From: Salinisphaera aquimarina
GTDB lineage: Bacteria; Pseudomonadota; Gammaproteobacteria; Nevskiales; Salinisphaeraceae
Length of the DNA stretch: 64,000 bases
Direction of reading: 5' to 3'
Assembly: GCF_042643355.1 (NCBI RefSeq)
Contig: NZ_JBHRSS010000008.1
Coordinates: forward strand, 567,555-631,554
The notes under the pieces are model-generated. The model worked only from the letters and a program-made list of their open reading frames with translations. It did no database searches and was not told the DNA's origin. Below are positions 56,852 through 64,000 of this stretch, in pieces. The position numbers were made by a program, and so were the translations under genes. Position 1 is the stretch's first letter. Every line of letters starts with the position of its first letter.

Positions 56852-57457
56852 ATGGCATTTGAACTGCCCGATCTACCGTATGACTACGACGCGCTCGAAC
56901 CGTACATCGACGGTCGCACGATGGAAATCCATCATGACAAGCATCACAACGCATACCTGACCAAGTTCAAGAAAGCCATCGAAGGCACGGAACTGGAAGA
57001 TCAGGATCTCGAGACAATTCTCGCCAAGGCTGGCCAGCACGGCGCTGGCGTGCGCAACCAAGGTGGCGGTTATCTCAACCACATCATCTTCTGGGAAAGC
57101 ATGTCGCCCAGCGGTGGCGGCAAGCCCAGCGGCAAACTGGGTGAGGCCATCGACAAGAGCTTCGGCTCCTTTGACGACTTCAAGGAAAAGTTCACGGGCG
57201 AGGCCACCGGGCTATTCGGCTCGGGCTTTGTGTGGCTGGTCCCGCAGGGCGGCGAACTCAAGATCGTGCCCACCCCGAATCAGGACAACCCGGTCATGGA
57301 CGTCGTGTCCGAGTCCGGCAAGCCGATTATGGGTCTGGACGTGTGGGAACACGCCTTCTATCTGAAGTACCAGAACCGCAAGCCCGAGTACGTGGATGCC
57401 TGGTGGAACGTCGTCAACTGGGACGGCATTTCCAAGAAATTCGACGCGGCCGGCTAA
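56852..57457 (+). CDS. sodA: Superoxide dismutase, manganese-type signature
   Basis: Converts superoxide to oxygen and peroxide in the cytoplasm. The 201 residues have the metal ligands His27, His77, Asp163 and His167 (LDVWEHAFY). Two features favour the Mn/cambialistic class over the Fe class: Gly residues at the QGGGYLNH segment where Fe enzymes carry Gln, and Gln144 in TPNQDNPVMD. So despite frequent naming as sodB in such genomes, sodA is more apt. The ATG at 56852 has AGGGATATGAC upstream (AGGG); an earlier in-frame ATG at 56819 only adds 11 residues. Confidence 0.93.
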   Translation: MAFELPDLPYDYDALEPYIDGRTMEIHHDKHHNAYLTKFKKAIEGTELEDQDLETILAKAGQHGAGVRNQGGGYLNHIIFWESMSPSGGGKPSGKLGEAIDKSFGSFDDFKEKFTGEATGLFGSGFVWLVPQGGELKIVPTPNQDNPVMDVVSESGKPIMGLDVWEHAFYLKYQNRKPEYVDAWWNVVNWDGISKKFDAAG

Positions 57458-57481
57458 CAAAGAGCCGCTTGCGCTAGAATG

Positions 57482-57508
57482 CAGCCCCGTCGCTTTGCGG
57501 CGGGGCTG
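57482..57508 (+). terminator. Rho-independent terminator after sodA
   Basis: CAGCCCCG (57482-57489) pairs with CGGGGCTG (57501-57508), with an inner CGC/GCG helix and TTT loop, followed by TTTACGTTTG. It is 24 bases beyond the sodA stop, so sodA is transcribed alone. Confidence 0.85.
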
Positions 57509-57587
57509 TTTACGTTTGTAAAGACGTGATCCACAGTCGGCGCTCGAATAAACGCCCGGCTTGGCATCTACATTCCGGGGCGCCCCT

Positions 57588-58772
57588 ATGGCCGATTCAC
57601 ACCTGATACCCACCTACAAGCGTCAGCCGATCGCGTTCGAGCGCGGCGAAGGCGCCTGGCTGTACGACAGCCAGGGCAACCGCTATCTCGACGCGCTGGC
57701 CGGCATCGCGGTCAATGCACTGGGGCATTCGCACCCGGCGCTGGTGGCGGCGATCACCGATCAGGCCAGCCGCCTGCTACATACGTCGAATCTCTACGAA
57801 ATCGATGTTCAGACCGCCCTGGCCGACCGGCTGTGCGCCTATTCGGGCATGGAAGCGGTGTTTTTCGGCAACAGCGGCAGCGAAGCCAACGAGGCCGCGA
57901 TCAAGCTCGCACGCCTGCACGGCCACGCCCGCGACATCGACGCGCCGCGTATCGTGGTCATGGAGAACGCCTTCCATGGCCGCACTCTCGCCGCCCTGGC
58001 TGCCACCGGCAACGTCAACGCACAGAAAGGCTTCGAGCCGATGCCGGAGGGCTTCATCCGCGTGCCCTACGGCGATCTTGCCGCGGTCGAAGCCTTGGAT
58101 GACACGCGTATCGCGGCGGTGCTGGTCGAGCCGATCCAGGGAGAAGGCGGCGTGCGCGTGCCGCCCGCCGATTTTCTCGCCGGGCTGCGCACACTGTGCA
58201 GCGATCGCGACTGGCTGCTGATGATCGACGAGGTACAGACCGGCGTCGGCCGCACCGGGCACTGGTTCGCCCATCAGGCGACTGGCATCACCCCGGATGT
58301 GATGTGCCTCGCCAAGGGGCTGGGCGGCGGCGTGCCCATCGGCGCCGCGCTTGTCGCCGGCCCGGCCCGCACCCTGTTCGGCCCCGGCAGCCACGGATCC
58401 ACCTTCGGCGGCAATCCGCTGGCCTGTCGCGCCGCACTCGCGGTGCTGGATACCATCGAGAACGACAAGCTGCTCGCCCACGCCCAGGCCATGGGCGAGT
58501 CGATCCGGACCCAGATCGAGGCCCGCGTGGGCGAACTTGATATCGTCACGGATATCCGCGGTGCCGGTCTCATGATCGGCATCGAACTGGCCGAACCCTG
58601 CGCTGCGCTGGTCGACACCGCCCGCGAACACGGCGTGCTGTTGAACGTCACGGCGACGAACGTCATCCGCCTGCTGCCACCGTTGATCATCGGCCCCGCC
58701 GAAGTCGAACGTCTGGTCGATGTGGTCTGTCAATTGATCGAGACCATGCCGATACCTGCCACTCAAACATAG
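57588..58772 (+). CDS. argD: Acetylornithine aminotransferase
   Basis: PLP enzyme of arginine synthesis that transaminates N-acetylglutamate semialdehyde; many also act as succinyldiaminopimelate aminotransferase. The 394 residues have DALAGIAVNALGHSHPAL, FFGNSGSEANEAAIKLAR, the PLP aspartate in LMIDEVQTGVGRTG and the Schiff-base lysine in CLAKGLGGGVPIGA. The ATG at 57588 gives MADSHLIPTYKRQP; a GTG/ATG at 57561 is less likely. It is 8 bases upstream of argF, so argD-argF form an operon. Confidence 0.95.
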   Translation: MADSHLIPTYKRQPIAFERGEGAWLYDSQGNRYLDALAGIAVNALGHSHPALVAAITDQASRLLHTSNLYEIDVQTALADRLCAYSGMEAVFFGNSGSEANEAAIKLARLHGHARDIDAPRIVVMENAFHGRTLAALAATGNVNAQKGFEPMPEGFIRVPYGDLAAVEALDDTRIAAVLVEPIQGEGGVRVPPADFLAGLRTLCSDRDWLLMIDEVQTGVGRTGHWFAHQATGITPDVMCLAKGLGGGVPIGAALVAGPARTLFGPGSHGSTFGGNPLACRAALAVLDTIENDKLLAHAQAMGESIRTQIEARVGELDIVTDIRGAGLMIGIELAEPCAALVDTAREHGVLLNVTATNVIRLLPPLIIGPAEVERLVDVVCQLIETMPIPATQT

Positions 58773-58780
58773 AAAAAATC

Positions 58781-59680
58781 ATGACCGTGCGACATTTACT
58801 CAGCCTCGACGACCTGGGTGCCGACGGCATCCGGCGCGTCATCGACAGCGCCATCGCGCTCAAGCGCAAACCGAAGCAGAAGACGCCGCTGGCCGGCCAG
58901 ACGCTGGCCATGGTGTTCGAAAAAGCCTCGACCCGGACCCGCGTGTCGTTTGAAGCCGGCATGACCCAGCTCGGCGGCCACGCGATCTTCCTGTCGCCCG
59001 CCGACACCCAGATCGGGCGCGGCGAGCCGGTCGAGGACACCGCGCGCGTGCTCTCGCGCATGGCCGACGCGGTGATGATCCGCAATCATTCCCACGACAT
59101 GCTCGAGCGCTTTGCCGCCTATTCGGACGTGCCGGTAATCAACGGTCTGACCGATCGTCTGCATCCCTGCCAGCTGCTGGCCGATCTGCAGACCTATCAG
59201 GAACACCGCGGCGGTATCGCCGGCAAGACGGTGGCCTGGATCGGCGATGGCAACAACATGTGCCATTCGTACCTGAACGCCGCGCGCCTGCTCGGCTTTA
59301 CCCTGCGTATCGCCGCGCCCGAGGGCTATGCCCCGGATGCACATATCCTCGCCGCTGCCGGCGAGCATGCGGTGACCTGCGAGGACGCCTCGGCGGCAGC
59401 CGACGGCGCCGATCTCGTGGTCACCGACGTCTGGGCCAGCATGGGCGACGAGGACGACCGCGAAACCCGGCTGGCCGACTTCGCCAACTATCAGGTCAAC
59501 AAGGCGCTGATGAGCTGGGCCGCCGACGACGCCCTGTTCATGCACTGCCTGCCCGCCCACCGCGGCGAGGAAGTCAGCGCCGAAGTCATCGACGGCAAGC
59601 AGAGCGTGGTCTGGGACGAGGCCGAAAATCGCCTGCATGCCCAGAAGGCGCTGCTGCTGGATCTGCTCGACGCGGGCTAA
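58781..59680 (+). CDS. argF: Ornithine carbamoyltransferase
   Basis: Makes citrulline from ornithine and carbamoyl phosphate, using the product of carAB encoded at 24938-29394. The 299 residues carry the carbamoyl-phosphate motif STRTR (KASTRTRVSFEAG), DRLHPCQLLADL, the ornithine-side WIGDGNNM and the catalytic Cys in MHCLPAHRGEEV. It is tightly linked to argD and convergent with egtD 6 bases away. Confidence 0.96.
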   Translation: MTVRHLLSLDDLGADGIRRVIDSAIALKRKPKQKTPLAGQTLAMVFEKASTRTRVSFEAGMTQLGGHAIFLSPADTQIGRGEPVEDTARVLSRMADAVMIRNHSHDMLERFAAYSDVPVINGLTDRLHPCQLLADLQTYQEHRGGIAGKTVAWIGDGNNMCHSYLNAARLLGFTLRIAAPEGYAPDAHILAAAGEHAVTCEDASAAADGADLVVTDVWASMGDEDDRETRLADFANYQVNKALMSWAADDALFMHCLPAHRGEEVSAEVIDGKQSVVWDEAENRLHAQKALLLDLLDAG

Positions 59681-59686
59681 ACGCCT

Positions 59687-60682
59687 TCAACTATCGCGGC
59701 GGACCAGCAGCAGGGAATAATCGCCCTGGTCCGCCTCGAAGTGGGTATCCACGATGAGGCCGGCGTCCGCCAGCAAGGCCTCGATGGACGCCGGCGTGAA
59801 CTTGTGGCTGAACTCGGTGACGATCTCCTCGCCCGCCGTGATCTCGATGGTGGTATCCAGCGCGCCCAGCCGTACCGAGTGATCGCGCTCGGACACCAGA
59901 CGCATCTCGATGCGGGCGCGCTGCTCGTCAAACACCGCGCGGTGCCGATAGGCGGCCAGATCGAAATCCGCGTCCAGTTCGCGATTGAGCACCGTCAGTA
60001 CATTGCGGTTGAATTCGGCGGTGATGCCCTGGGCATCGTCATAGGCGGCCTCCAGGCGGGCCGTGTCCTTGACCCGATCGACCCCGAGCAGCAACAGATC
60101 GTCGCCGCGCAGCAGCCCCACGATCTCGCCCAGCATGGCGCGCGCCTGGTCGGGCTCGAAGTTGCCCAGCGTACCGCCGAGAAACACGATCAGCCGTCGG
60201 CCCTGGGCCGGTAGCGGCAGATTGCCGATACCACCGGTGTAGTCGCCGATCAACGCATGTACCGACAGCCAGCTGTAGTCGGTCACCAGCGCGGCACCGG
60301 CGTCGAGCATCATCTGCGCGCTGACGTCGAAGGGCCAGTAGATACAGGGCATGGCGAGAGCGTCGCAGGCATCGAACAGCAGACGGGTCTTGCGGGAACT
60401 GCCGCTGCCCAGCTCGAGCATGTGATCGGGCGCGGCGCGCTCGATGATCTGTGTCGCGTGCCGACTCAGCAGGCTGGCCTCTGCGCGCGACGGATAATAC
60501 TCGGGCGTCGCACAGATCGCCTCGAACAGCTGCGAGCCGTAGTCGTCGTAGAAATACTTGGGCGGCAGCTGGCGCGGCGGCGCGAGCAGACCCGCGCGCG
60601 CATCGTCGACAAGCGTGGGCAACGCACGCGCAGGCGTGATTTCAGAGCTGGACAGTCGCCGCGTACCTAGGGAAAGACGCAT
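59687..60682 (-). CDS. egtD: L-histidine N-alpha-methyltransferase
   Basis: Trimethylates histidine to hercynine, the first step of ergothioneine synthesis. The 331 residues contain PPKYFYDDYGSQLFEAICATPEYYPSRAE (residues about 38-66), the SAM loop MLELGSGSSRKTRLL, FLGGTLGNFEPDQA and the LLLGVDRVKD segment. The C-terminal part has EIVTEFSHKFTPASI. It is divergent from egtC-egtB with 74 bases between, so one regulatory region serves the whole pathway. Confidence 0.95.
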   Translation of the reverse strand: MRLSLGTRRLSSSEITPARALPTLVDDARAGLLAPPRQLPPKYFYDDYGSQLFEAICATPEYYPSRAEASLLSRHATQIIERAAPDHMLELGSGSSRKTRLLFDACDALAMPCIYWPFDVSAQMMLDAGAALVTDYSWLSVHALIGDYTGGIGNLPLPAQGRRLIVFLGGTLGNFEPDQARAMLGEIVGLLRGDDLLLLGVDRVKDTARLEAAYDDAQGITAEFNRNVLTVLNRELDADFDLAAYRHRAVFDEQRARIEMRLVSERDHSVRLGALDTTIEITAGEEIVTEFSHKFTPASIEALLADAGLIVDTHFEADQGDYSLLLVRRDS

Positions 60683-60756
60683 GAATCAATGATTTGGCGT
60701 GATGCGTCCAGAGGTTATCATCCACCGATATATTGCCAACGCGGATAACTACCGAC

Positions 60757-61521
60757 ATGTGCCGAATCGCTGCCTACCTGGGCGCACCCTGCACCCTGGG
60801 CACGTTCGTGAGCGAGCCGTCCCACGGCCTCGCTCGCCAATCCTGGGACTCGCGCGAAATGGTCAGCGCCACCGTCAACGCGGACGGCTGGGGGGCGGCC
60901 TGGCTCGATGCCGCGCGGCGCCCCGCCGTTTATCGCCAGGTGCTGCCGATCTGGGCCGACGTCAATCTCGAACCGCTCGGGCGCAGTCTGCGCTCGCCGC
61001 TGTGGCTGGCCAACGTCCGCAGCGCGACCACCGGACTGGGTACCGACTATGCCAACACCCAGCCGTTCGTGGACGACGAGCTGCTGTTCACCCACAACGG
61101 TTTCATCGATCGCTTCGCGCATACCCTGCGGGCCCGGATGCGCGCTGAACTGGACCCGGCGATCGAAATCACGATCAACGGCAATACCGATTCGGAGTAT
61201 CTGTTCGCGCTGATACGCCAGCAGGCCGGCAGCCTGGCCGCGCGTGTGCGCGCCACGCTGGCAAAGCTCCGTGAATGGCTGCTCGAGACCCCCGACGTGC
61301 GCGCCCTGCTCAACGTCATCGTCAGCGACGGCAATACGCTCGTCGCCACGCGTGCCGCGTTCAACGGCGACGCCCCCTCGCTCTACGTCAACGCGCAATG
61401 GCAGGACGGCGCCGTCATCGCCTCCGAGGCCTTCGACAACCAATCGGGCTGGGAACGCGTAGAGGCACAACAGATGATCATCGTGAGAGCCGGCCAGGCG
61501 CCGGTGCGAGAGTGCCTATGA
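60757..61521 (+). CDS. egtC: Ergothioneine biosynthesis glutamine amidotransferase-like hydrolase
   Basis: Removes the gamma-glutamyl group from gamma-glutamyl-hercynylcysteine sulfoxide. The 254-residue class II amidotransferase has the N-terminal nucleophile Cys2 (MCRIAAYLG), exposed after Met removal, and ADGWGAAWLD, SATTGLGTDYANTQPFV and TDSEYLFALI in the order of this family. The frame is open to 60733, but the ATG at 60757 places Cys in position 2 and is therefore correct. Its stop overlaps the start of egtB (ATGA). Confidence 0.94.
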   Translation: MCRIAAYLGAPCTLGTFVSEPSHGLARQSWDSREMVSATVNADGWGAAWLDAARRPAVYRQVLPIWADVNLEPLGRSLRSPLWLANVRSATTGLGTDYANTQPFVDDELLFTHNGFIDRFAHTLRARMRAELDPAIEITINGNTDSEYLFALIRQQAGSLAARVRATLAKLREWLLETPDVRALLNVIVSDGNTLVATRAAFNGDAPSLYVNAQWQDGAVIASEAFDNQSGWERVEAQQMIIVRAGQAPVRECL

Positions 61522-62651
61522 CCGCCAACGCCCCGACCCGCCTGGCACAGCTGCGTGCCGCGAGCCTCGCCATGCTCGATGGCTTGAGCGGCGACGAACT
61601 GATCGCGCAGAGCCACGTCGAGCTCAGCCCCATGCTCTGGCATGTCGGCCACGTGTTCTTCGTGGAGACCTACTGGATCGCCGAACGCGTGTTCGGCGAT
61701 ACCACGATCACCGAACCCTGGCGTGACCTGTACTTCCCGGAGATCTGTCCCAAGCAGAACCGCGGCGCGCGCCTGCCCGACGCCGCCGCGCTGCGCGACT
61801 GGGCCGACCGGGTCAGTGCGAGCAACGATGCCTACTGGCAACGCGCCAGCACCCACCCACTGCTTGCCGATGGCTACCTCGCCGCATTCGTTCGCCAGCA
61901 CTATGCACAGCATCTGGAAACCATGCGCCACGCCCAAGCCCAGCTCTGCAATACCCGGCGCGACGGCGCGACCACGGCCAGTGCGCTGACCGCGCGCGCG
62001 CCGGTCACCACACGGGTTCGCGTCGACGCGCAAAGCGTGACCCTGGGTACCCCCGGCATCGAGGCCTACGACAACGAACAGCCGCCCTGCACCGTCGACG
62101 TGGCGGCCTTCGAGCTGTCGACCCACTGCGTGAGCAACGACGAATGGCTGGGCTTCATCGAAGCCGGCGGCTACGACGACACACGCTTCTGGGACGACGC
62201 CGGCTGGCAATGGCGCGCCACCCACGCGGTCGAGCACCCCCAGCATTGGCGCGCGCTCGACTCACGGCGCTGGCATGTGCCGTCGGACGATGACGACCTG
62301 CCGGTCGGCTGCCAGCCGGTACATGGCATCGGCTGGTACGAGGCCCGCGCCTTTGCTCGCTACGCCGGCGCGCGGCTGCCGCGTGAAGTGGAATGGGAAA
62401 CCGCGGCACGCGGTAATCGCCTGGCTAATGCGTATCAGGTCTGGGAATGGTGCGACGACGCCTTCTACCCCTACCCCGGGTTTCGCGCTTTTCCCTACGA
62501 CGGCTATTCCATGCCCTGGTTCGACAGCGCCCATTTCATCGCCCGCGGTGGCAGCCGGCATACCGAACCCGATATCCGGCGCCCCGGTTTTCGCAATTTC
62601 TATCCGCCCACGCATCGGCATGTGTTCGCCGGCCTGCGCCTGGCCTGGTAG
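61518..62651 (+). CDS. egtB: Ergothioneine biosynthesis sulfoxide synthase
   Basis: Iron enzyme that joins hercynine to cysteine or gamma-glutamylcysteine with oxygen. The 377 residues have an N-terminal DinB-like domain with the iron-ligand segments WHVGH (about residues 41-45) and QHYAQHLE (HxxxH) and a C-terminal FGE-sulfatase domain with VHGIGWYEARAFARYAGARLPREVEWETAARG and the closing FRNFYPPTHRHVFAGLRLAW. The presence of egtC next to it favours gamma-glutamylcysteine as the sulfur donor. No egtE (the C-S lyase) is in the window. A four-base overlap couples it to egtC. Confidence 0.94.
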   Translation: MTANAPTRLAQLRAASLAMLDGLSGDELIAQSHVELSPMLWHVGHVFFVETYWIAERVFGDTTITEPWRDLYFPEICPKQNRGARLPDAAALRDWADRVSASNDAYWQRASTHPLLADGYLAAFVRQHYAQHLETMRHAQAQLCNTRRDGATTASALTARAPVTTRVRVDAQSVTLGTPGIEAYDNEQPPCTVDVAAFELSTHCVSNDEWLGFIEAGGYDDTRFWDDAGWQWRATHAVEHPQHWRALDSRRWHVPSDDDDLPVGCQPVHGIGWYEARAFARYAGARLPREVEWETAARGNRLANAYQVWEWCDDAFYPYPGFRAFPYDGYSMPWFDSAHFIARGGSRHTEPDIRRPGFRNFYPPTHRHVFAGLRLAW

Positions 62652-62707
62652 CGGACCGCGACAACGCTCTGCACCGCATCCCTTATACTGCAAGGCCGAA
62701 ATCGACA

Positions 62708-63592
62708 ATGTCCCAAGTTCTTATGGCGAAAAGTGAAGCGGCCGTGCCGAGCGACGTCAGTACGGTCGTGCAATACGCGCTGGCCGAGGATATTGGCGAC
62801 GGCGATCGCAACGCGGCGCTCGTGGCCACCAATACCTCGGCGCGGGCGCGCGTGATCGCCCGCGAAAACGCGATCCTGGCCGGCGCCCCCTGGTTCGATG
62901 CGGTGTTCGCCGCCCTCAATCCGGCGGTCACCGTGCGCTGGTCCTGCGCCGACGGTCAGCGCCTGCGTGCCGACGCCACGGTCGTTGAACTCGAAGGGCC
63001 GGTGCATGCCCTGCTCAGCGGCGAGCGCACGGCGCTCAATTTCCTGCAGCTGCTGTCCGGCGTGGCCAGCGCCACCCATGAATACGTCGAGCGGGTGAAA
63101 GGCACCGATACCGCCATTATCGACACCCGCAAGACACTGCCCGGCCTGCGCAGCGCCCAGAAATACGCGGTGCTGTGCGGCGGCGGCGTCAATCATCGTT
63201 TCGGGCTGTTCGACGCCATCCTGATCAAGGAAAACCACATCATGGCCGCGGGCTCGATCGACGCGGCCGTTGCCCGCGCGCGTGAGCAATCGCCGGCTCT
63301 GTTCCTGCAGGTGGAAGTCGAGAACCTGACCGAACTCGAACAGGCGCTGGAGGCCGGCGTCGACGGCGTGCTGCTGGATAATCTGGCCACTCACGTGCTC
63401 GCCCGGGCGGTGAACATGGCCGACGCGCACCGGCGGCGTTTTCGCCGCGATATCGTGATCGAGGCATCCGGCGACATCTCGCTGACCAACGTGCGCGAGA
63501 TCGCCGACACCGGCGTCGATCGTATCTCCATCGGCGGGCTCACCAAACACGTGCGCGCGACGGATTTCTCGATGCGGATGTACACCGAGTAG
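62708..63592 (+). CDS. nadC: Nicotinate-nucleotide pyrophosphorylase (quinolinate phosphoribosyltransferase)
   Basis: Converts quinolinate and PRPP to nicotinate mononucleotide in NAD synthesis. The 294 residues contain ALAEDIGDGDRNAAL, GERTALNFLQLLSGVASATHEY, DTRKTLPGLRSAQKYAVLCGGGVNHRFGLFDAILIKENHI and EASGDISLTNVREIADTGVDRISIG. The ATG at 62708 is used; one at 62723 is also possible. It follows egtB by 56 bases on the same strand and may be cotranscribed, without an obvious functional link. Confidence 0.95.
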   Translation: MSQVLMAKSEAAVPSDVSTVVQYALAEDIGDGDRNAALVATNTSARARVIARENAILAGAPWFDAVFAALNPAVTVRWSCADGQRLRADATVVELEGPVHALLSGERTALNFLQLLSGVASATHEYVERVKGTDTAIIDTRKTLPGLRSAQKYAVLCGGGVNHRFGLFDAILIKENHIMAAGSIDAAVARAREQSPALFLQVEVENLTELEQALEAGVDGVLLDNLATHVLARAVNMADAHRRRFRRDIVIEASGDISLTNVREIADTGVDRISIGGLTKHVRATDFSMRMYTE

Positions 63593-63981
63593 CGCGTCGG
63601 CGAATGCAGGCAGCTTTATCCGCCGCTCGGGGCGCTCCGACAGCCGCCCGCATTGCGTTGAATCGCGGCGAGCCGGGTCGCGCAGCTAATCCGTGCACAT
63701 CTGCATCTGGGGCAAATACATACAGGCTTATCCGCAGATAGACGCAGATTGAATACAGGCAAGCAGATTTCGGTCTTCTCTCTCTGCGTTGATCTGCGGA
63801 TAATGTCCTTTCTTTTGTGCCCATTAAGGCACTTTCCTAGTGCGGAATCTGCACAAGCCTGCGCCGTCGCTTGCGAGCCGGCTTGTCCTTCTAGCTGTGA
63901 TCTCTCAGTAGGTTGTTCATCCGAGCCACGGGCCCGAAGCTGATGGGTGTTCAAAGTCCGTCAGCGAAAGGAGTGACCCGG
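63593..63981. other. Intergenic region with inverted repeat, ending at an IS element edge
   Basis: About 390 bases after nadC with no supported gene. It contains the CGCAGAT-type repeat (63728-63803) and at its right end a transposase leader with AAAGGAG. The stretch 63720-63830 is much less GC-rich than the genes around it. Confidence 0.7.
63728..63803. repeat. Imperfect inverted repeat of CGCAGAT type
   Basis: The left arm TTATCCGCAGATAGACGCAG continues ATT; the reverse complement of the right arm (63781-63803) reads TTATCCGCAGATCAACGCAG then AGA. Twelve outer bases match perfectly, then 2 differ, then 7 match. About 30 bases separate the arms. It resembles, in style, the CGCAAAG repeat at 37271-37363. 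Confidence 0.75.
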
Positions 63982-64000
63982 ATGAACACGCACAAGAATG
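63982..64000 (+). mobile_element. First codons of a probable IS transposase (cut by window edge)
   Basis: Only MNTHKN is visible, starting at an ATG with a strong AAAGGAG 9 bases upstream. As far as I know, this N-terminus (MNTHKN/MNIHKNARLTP) is typical of IS481-family transposases, so an insertion sequence probably begins within the preceding 60 bases. The terminal repeat cannot be fixed from one end alone. Confidence 0.5.

Noticed and set aside
63616..63954. Small genes on either strand in the 3' intergenic region
   Set aside because: The frames run through the inverted repeat and have no ribosome site.

Overview
The window is chromosomal DNA of a GC-rich, aerobic, salt-adapted gammaproteobacterium. 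The evidence is a Na+-translocating NADH:quinone reductase (nqr), an ectABC ectoine operon, two cation/proton antiporters, and a housekeeping gene order of the Pseudomonas/gammaproteobacterial type. A Salinisphaera-like organism would fit, but that is an inference from gene content and not a database result. Nearly all of the window is coding, mostly with start codons that can be checked against Shine-Dalgarno sites and family lengths.

Layout. 1-5175: nqrABCDEF on the minus strand, with nqrF cut by the window edge. 5210-12628: tRNA-Leu(GAG), secG, tpiA, glmM, folP, ftsH, rlmE (all minus), yhbY (plus) and greA (minus). 12772-24869: a block of unlike genes: bioA, an unknown propeller-like protein, ubiA, a plant/alphaproteobacterial-type gshA, a CDF metal exporter, queH, a CPA2 antiporter, a small membrane protein and ectCBA. 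24938-34351: carB, carA, dapB, dnaJ, dnaK and grpE, with two good sigma-32 promoters. 34526-41071: nadK, recN, bamE, rnfH, an NSS-family transporter, smpB and ssrA (tmRNA). 41111-50147: a TauE/SafE permease, a K+/H+ antiporter, DUF1249, the divergent ppsR/ppsA pair, a sulfurtransferase and a metallo-beta-lactamase-fold lipoprotein. 50242-56688 (minus): a GGDEF-EAL protein, a CinA-like protein, an isocitrate dehydrogenase fused to CBS domains, grxD and an orphan hydantoinase-B protein. 56852-63592: sodA, argD, argF, an ergothioneine module (egtD divergent from egtC-egtB) and nadC. The right end holds an inverted repeat and the first codons of a probable IS transposase.

How it fits together. 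Read from smpB leftwards to tRNA-Leu, the genes follow the order known from Pseudomonas (smpB-ratA-rnfH-bamE-fur-recN-grpE-dnaK-dnaJ-dapB-carA-carB-greA-yhbY-rlmE-ftsH-folP-glmM-tpiA-secG-tRNA-Leu). There are four departures. fur is absent and its slot holds a repeat element. ratA is absent and an NSS transporter occupies its slot. A 12-kb block carrying ectoine and antiporter genes lies between carB and greA. nqr stands where rimP-nusA-infB would be expected. Redox and osmotic protection is a recurring theme: ectoine, K+/Na+ antiport, glutathione, ergothioneine, glutaredoxin and superoxide dismutase.

The most unusual single gene is icd (52840-54609). It encodes a complete NADP-type isocitrate dehydrogenase with a C-terminal pair of CBS domains. 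Also notable is ectA, which has no ATG, GTG or TTG start at the expected place; ATT is the best-fitting first codon.
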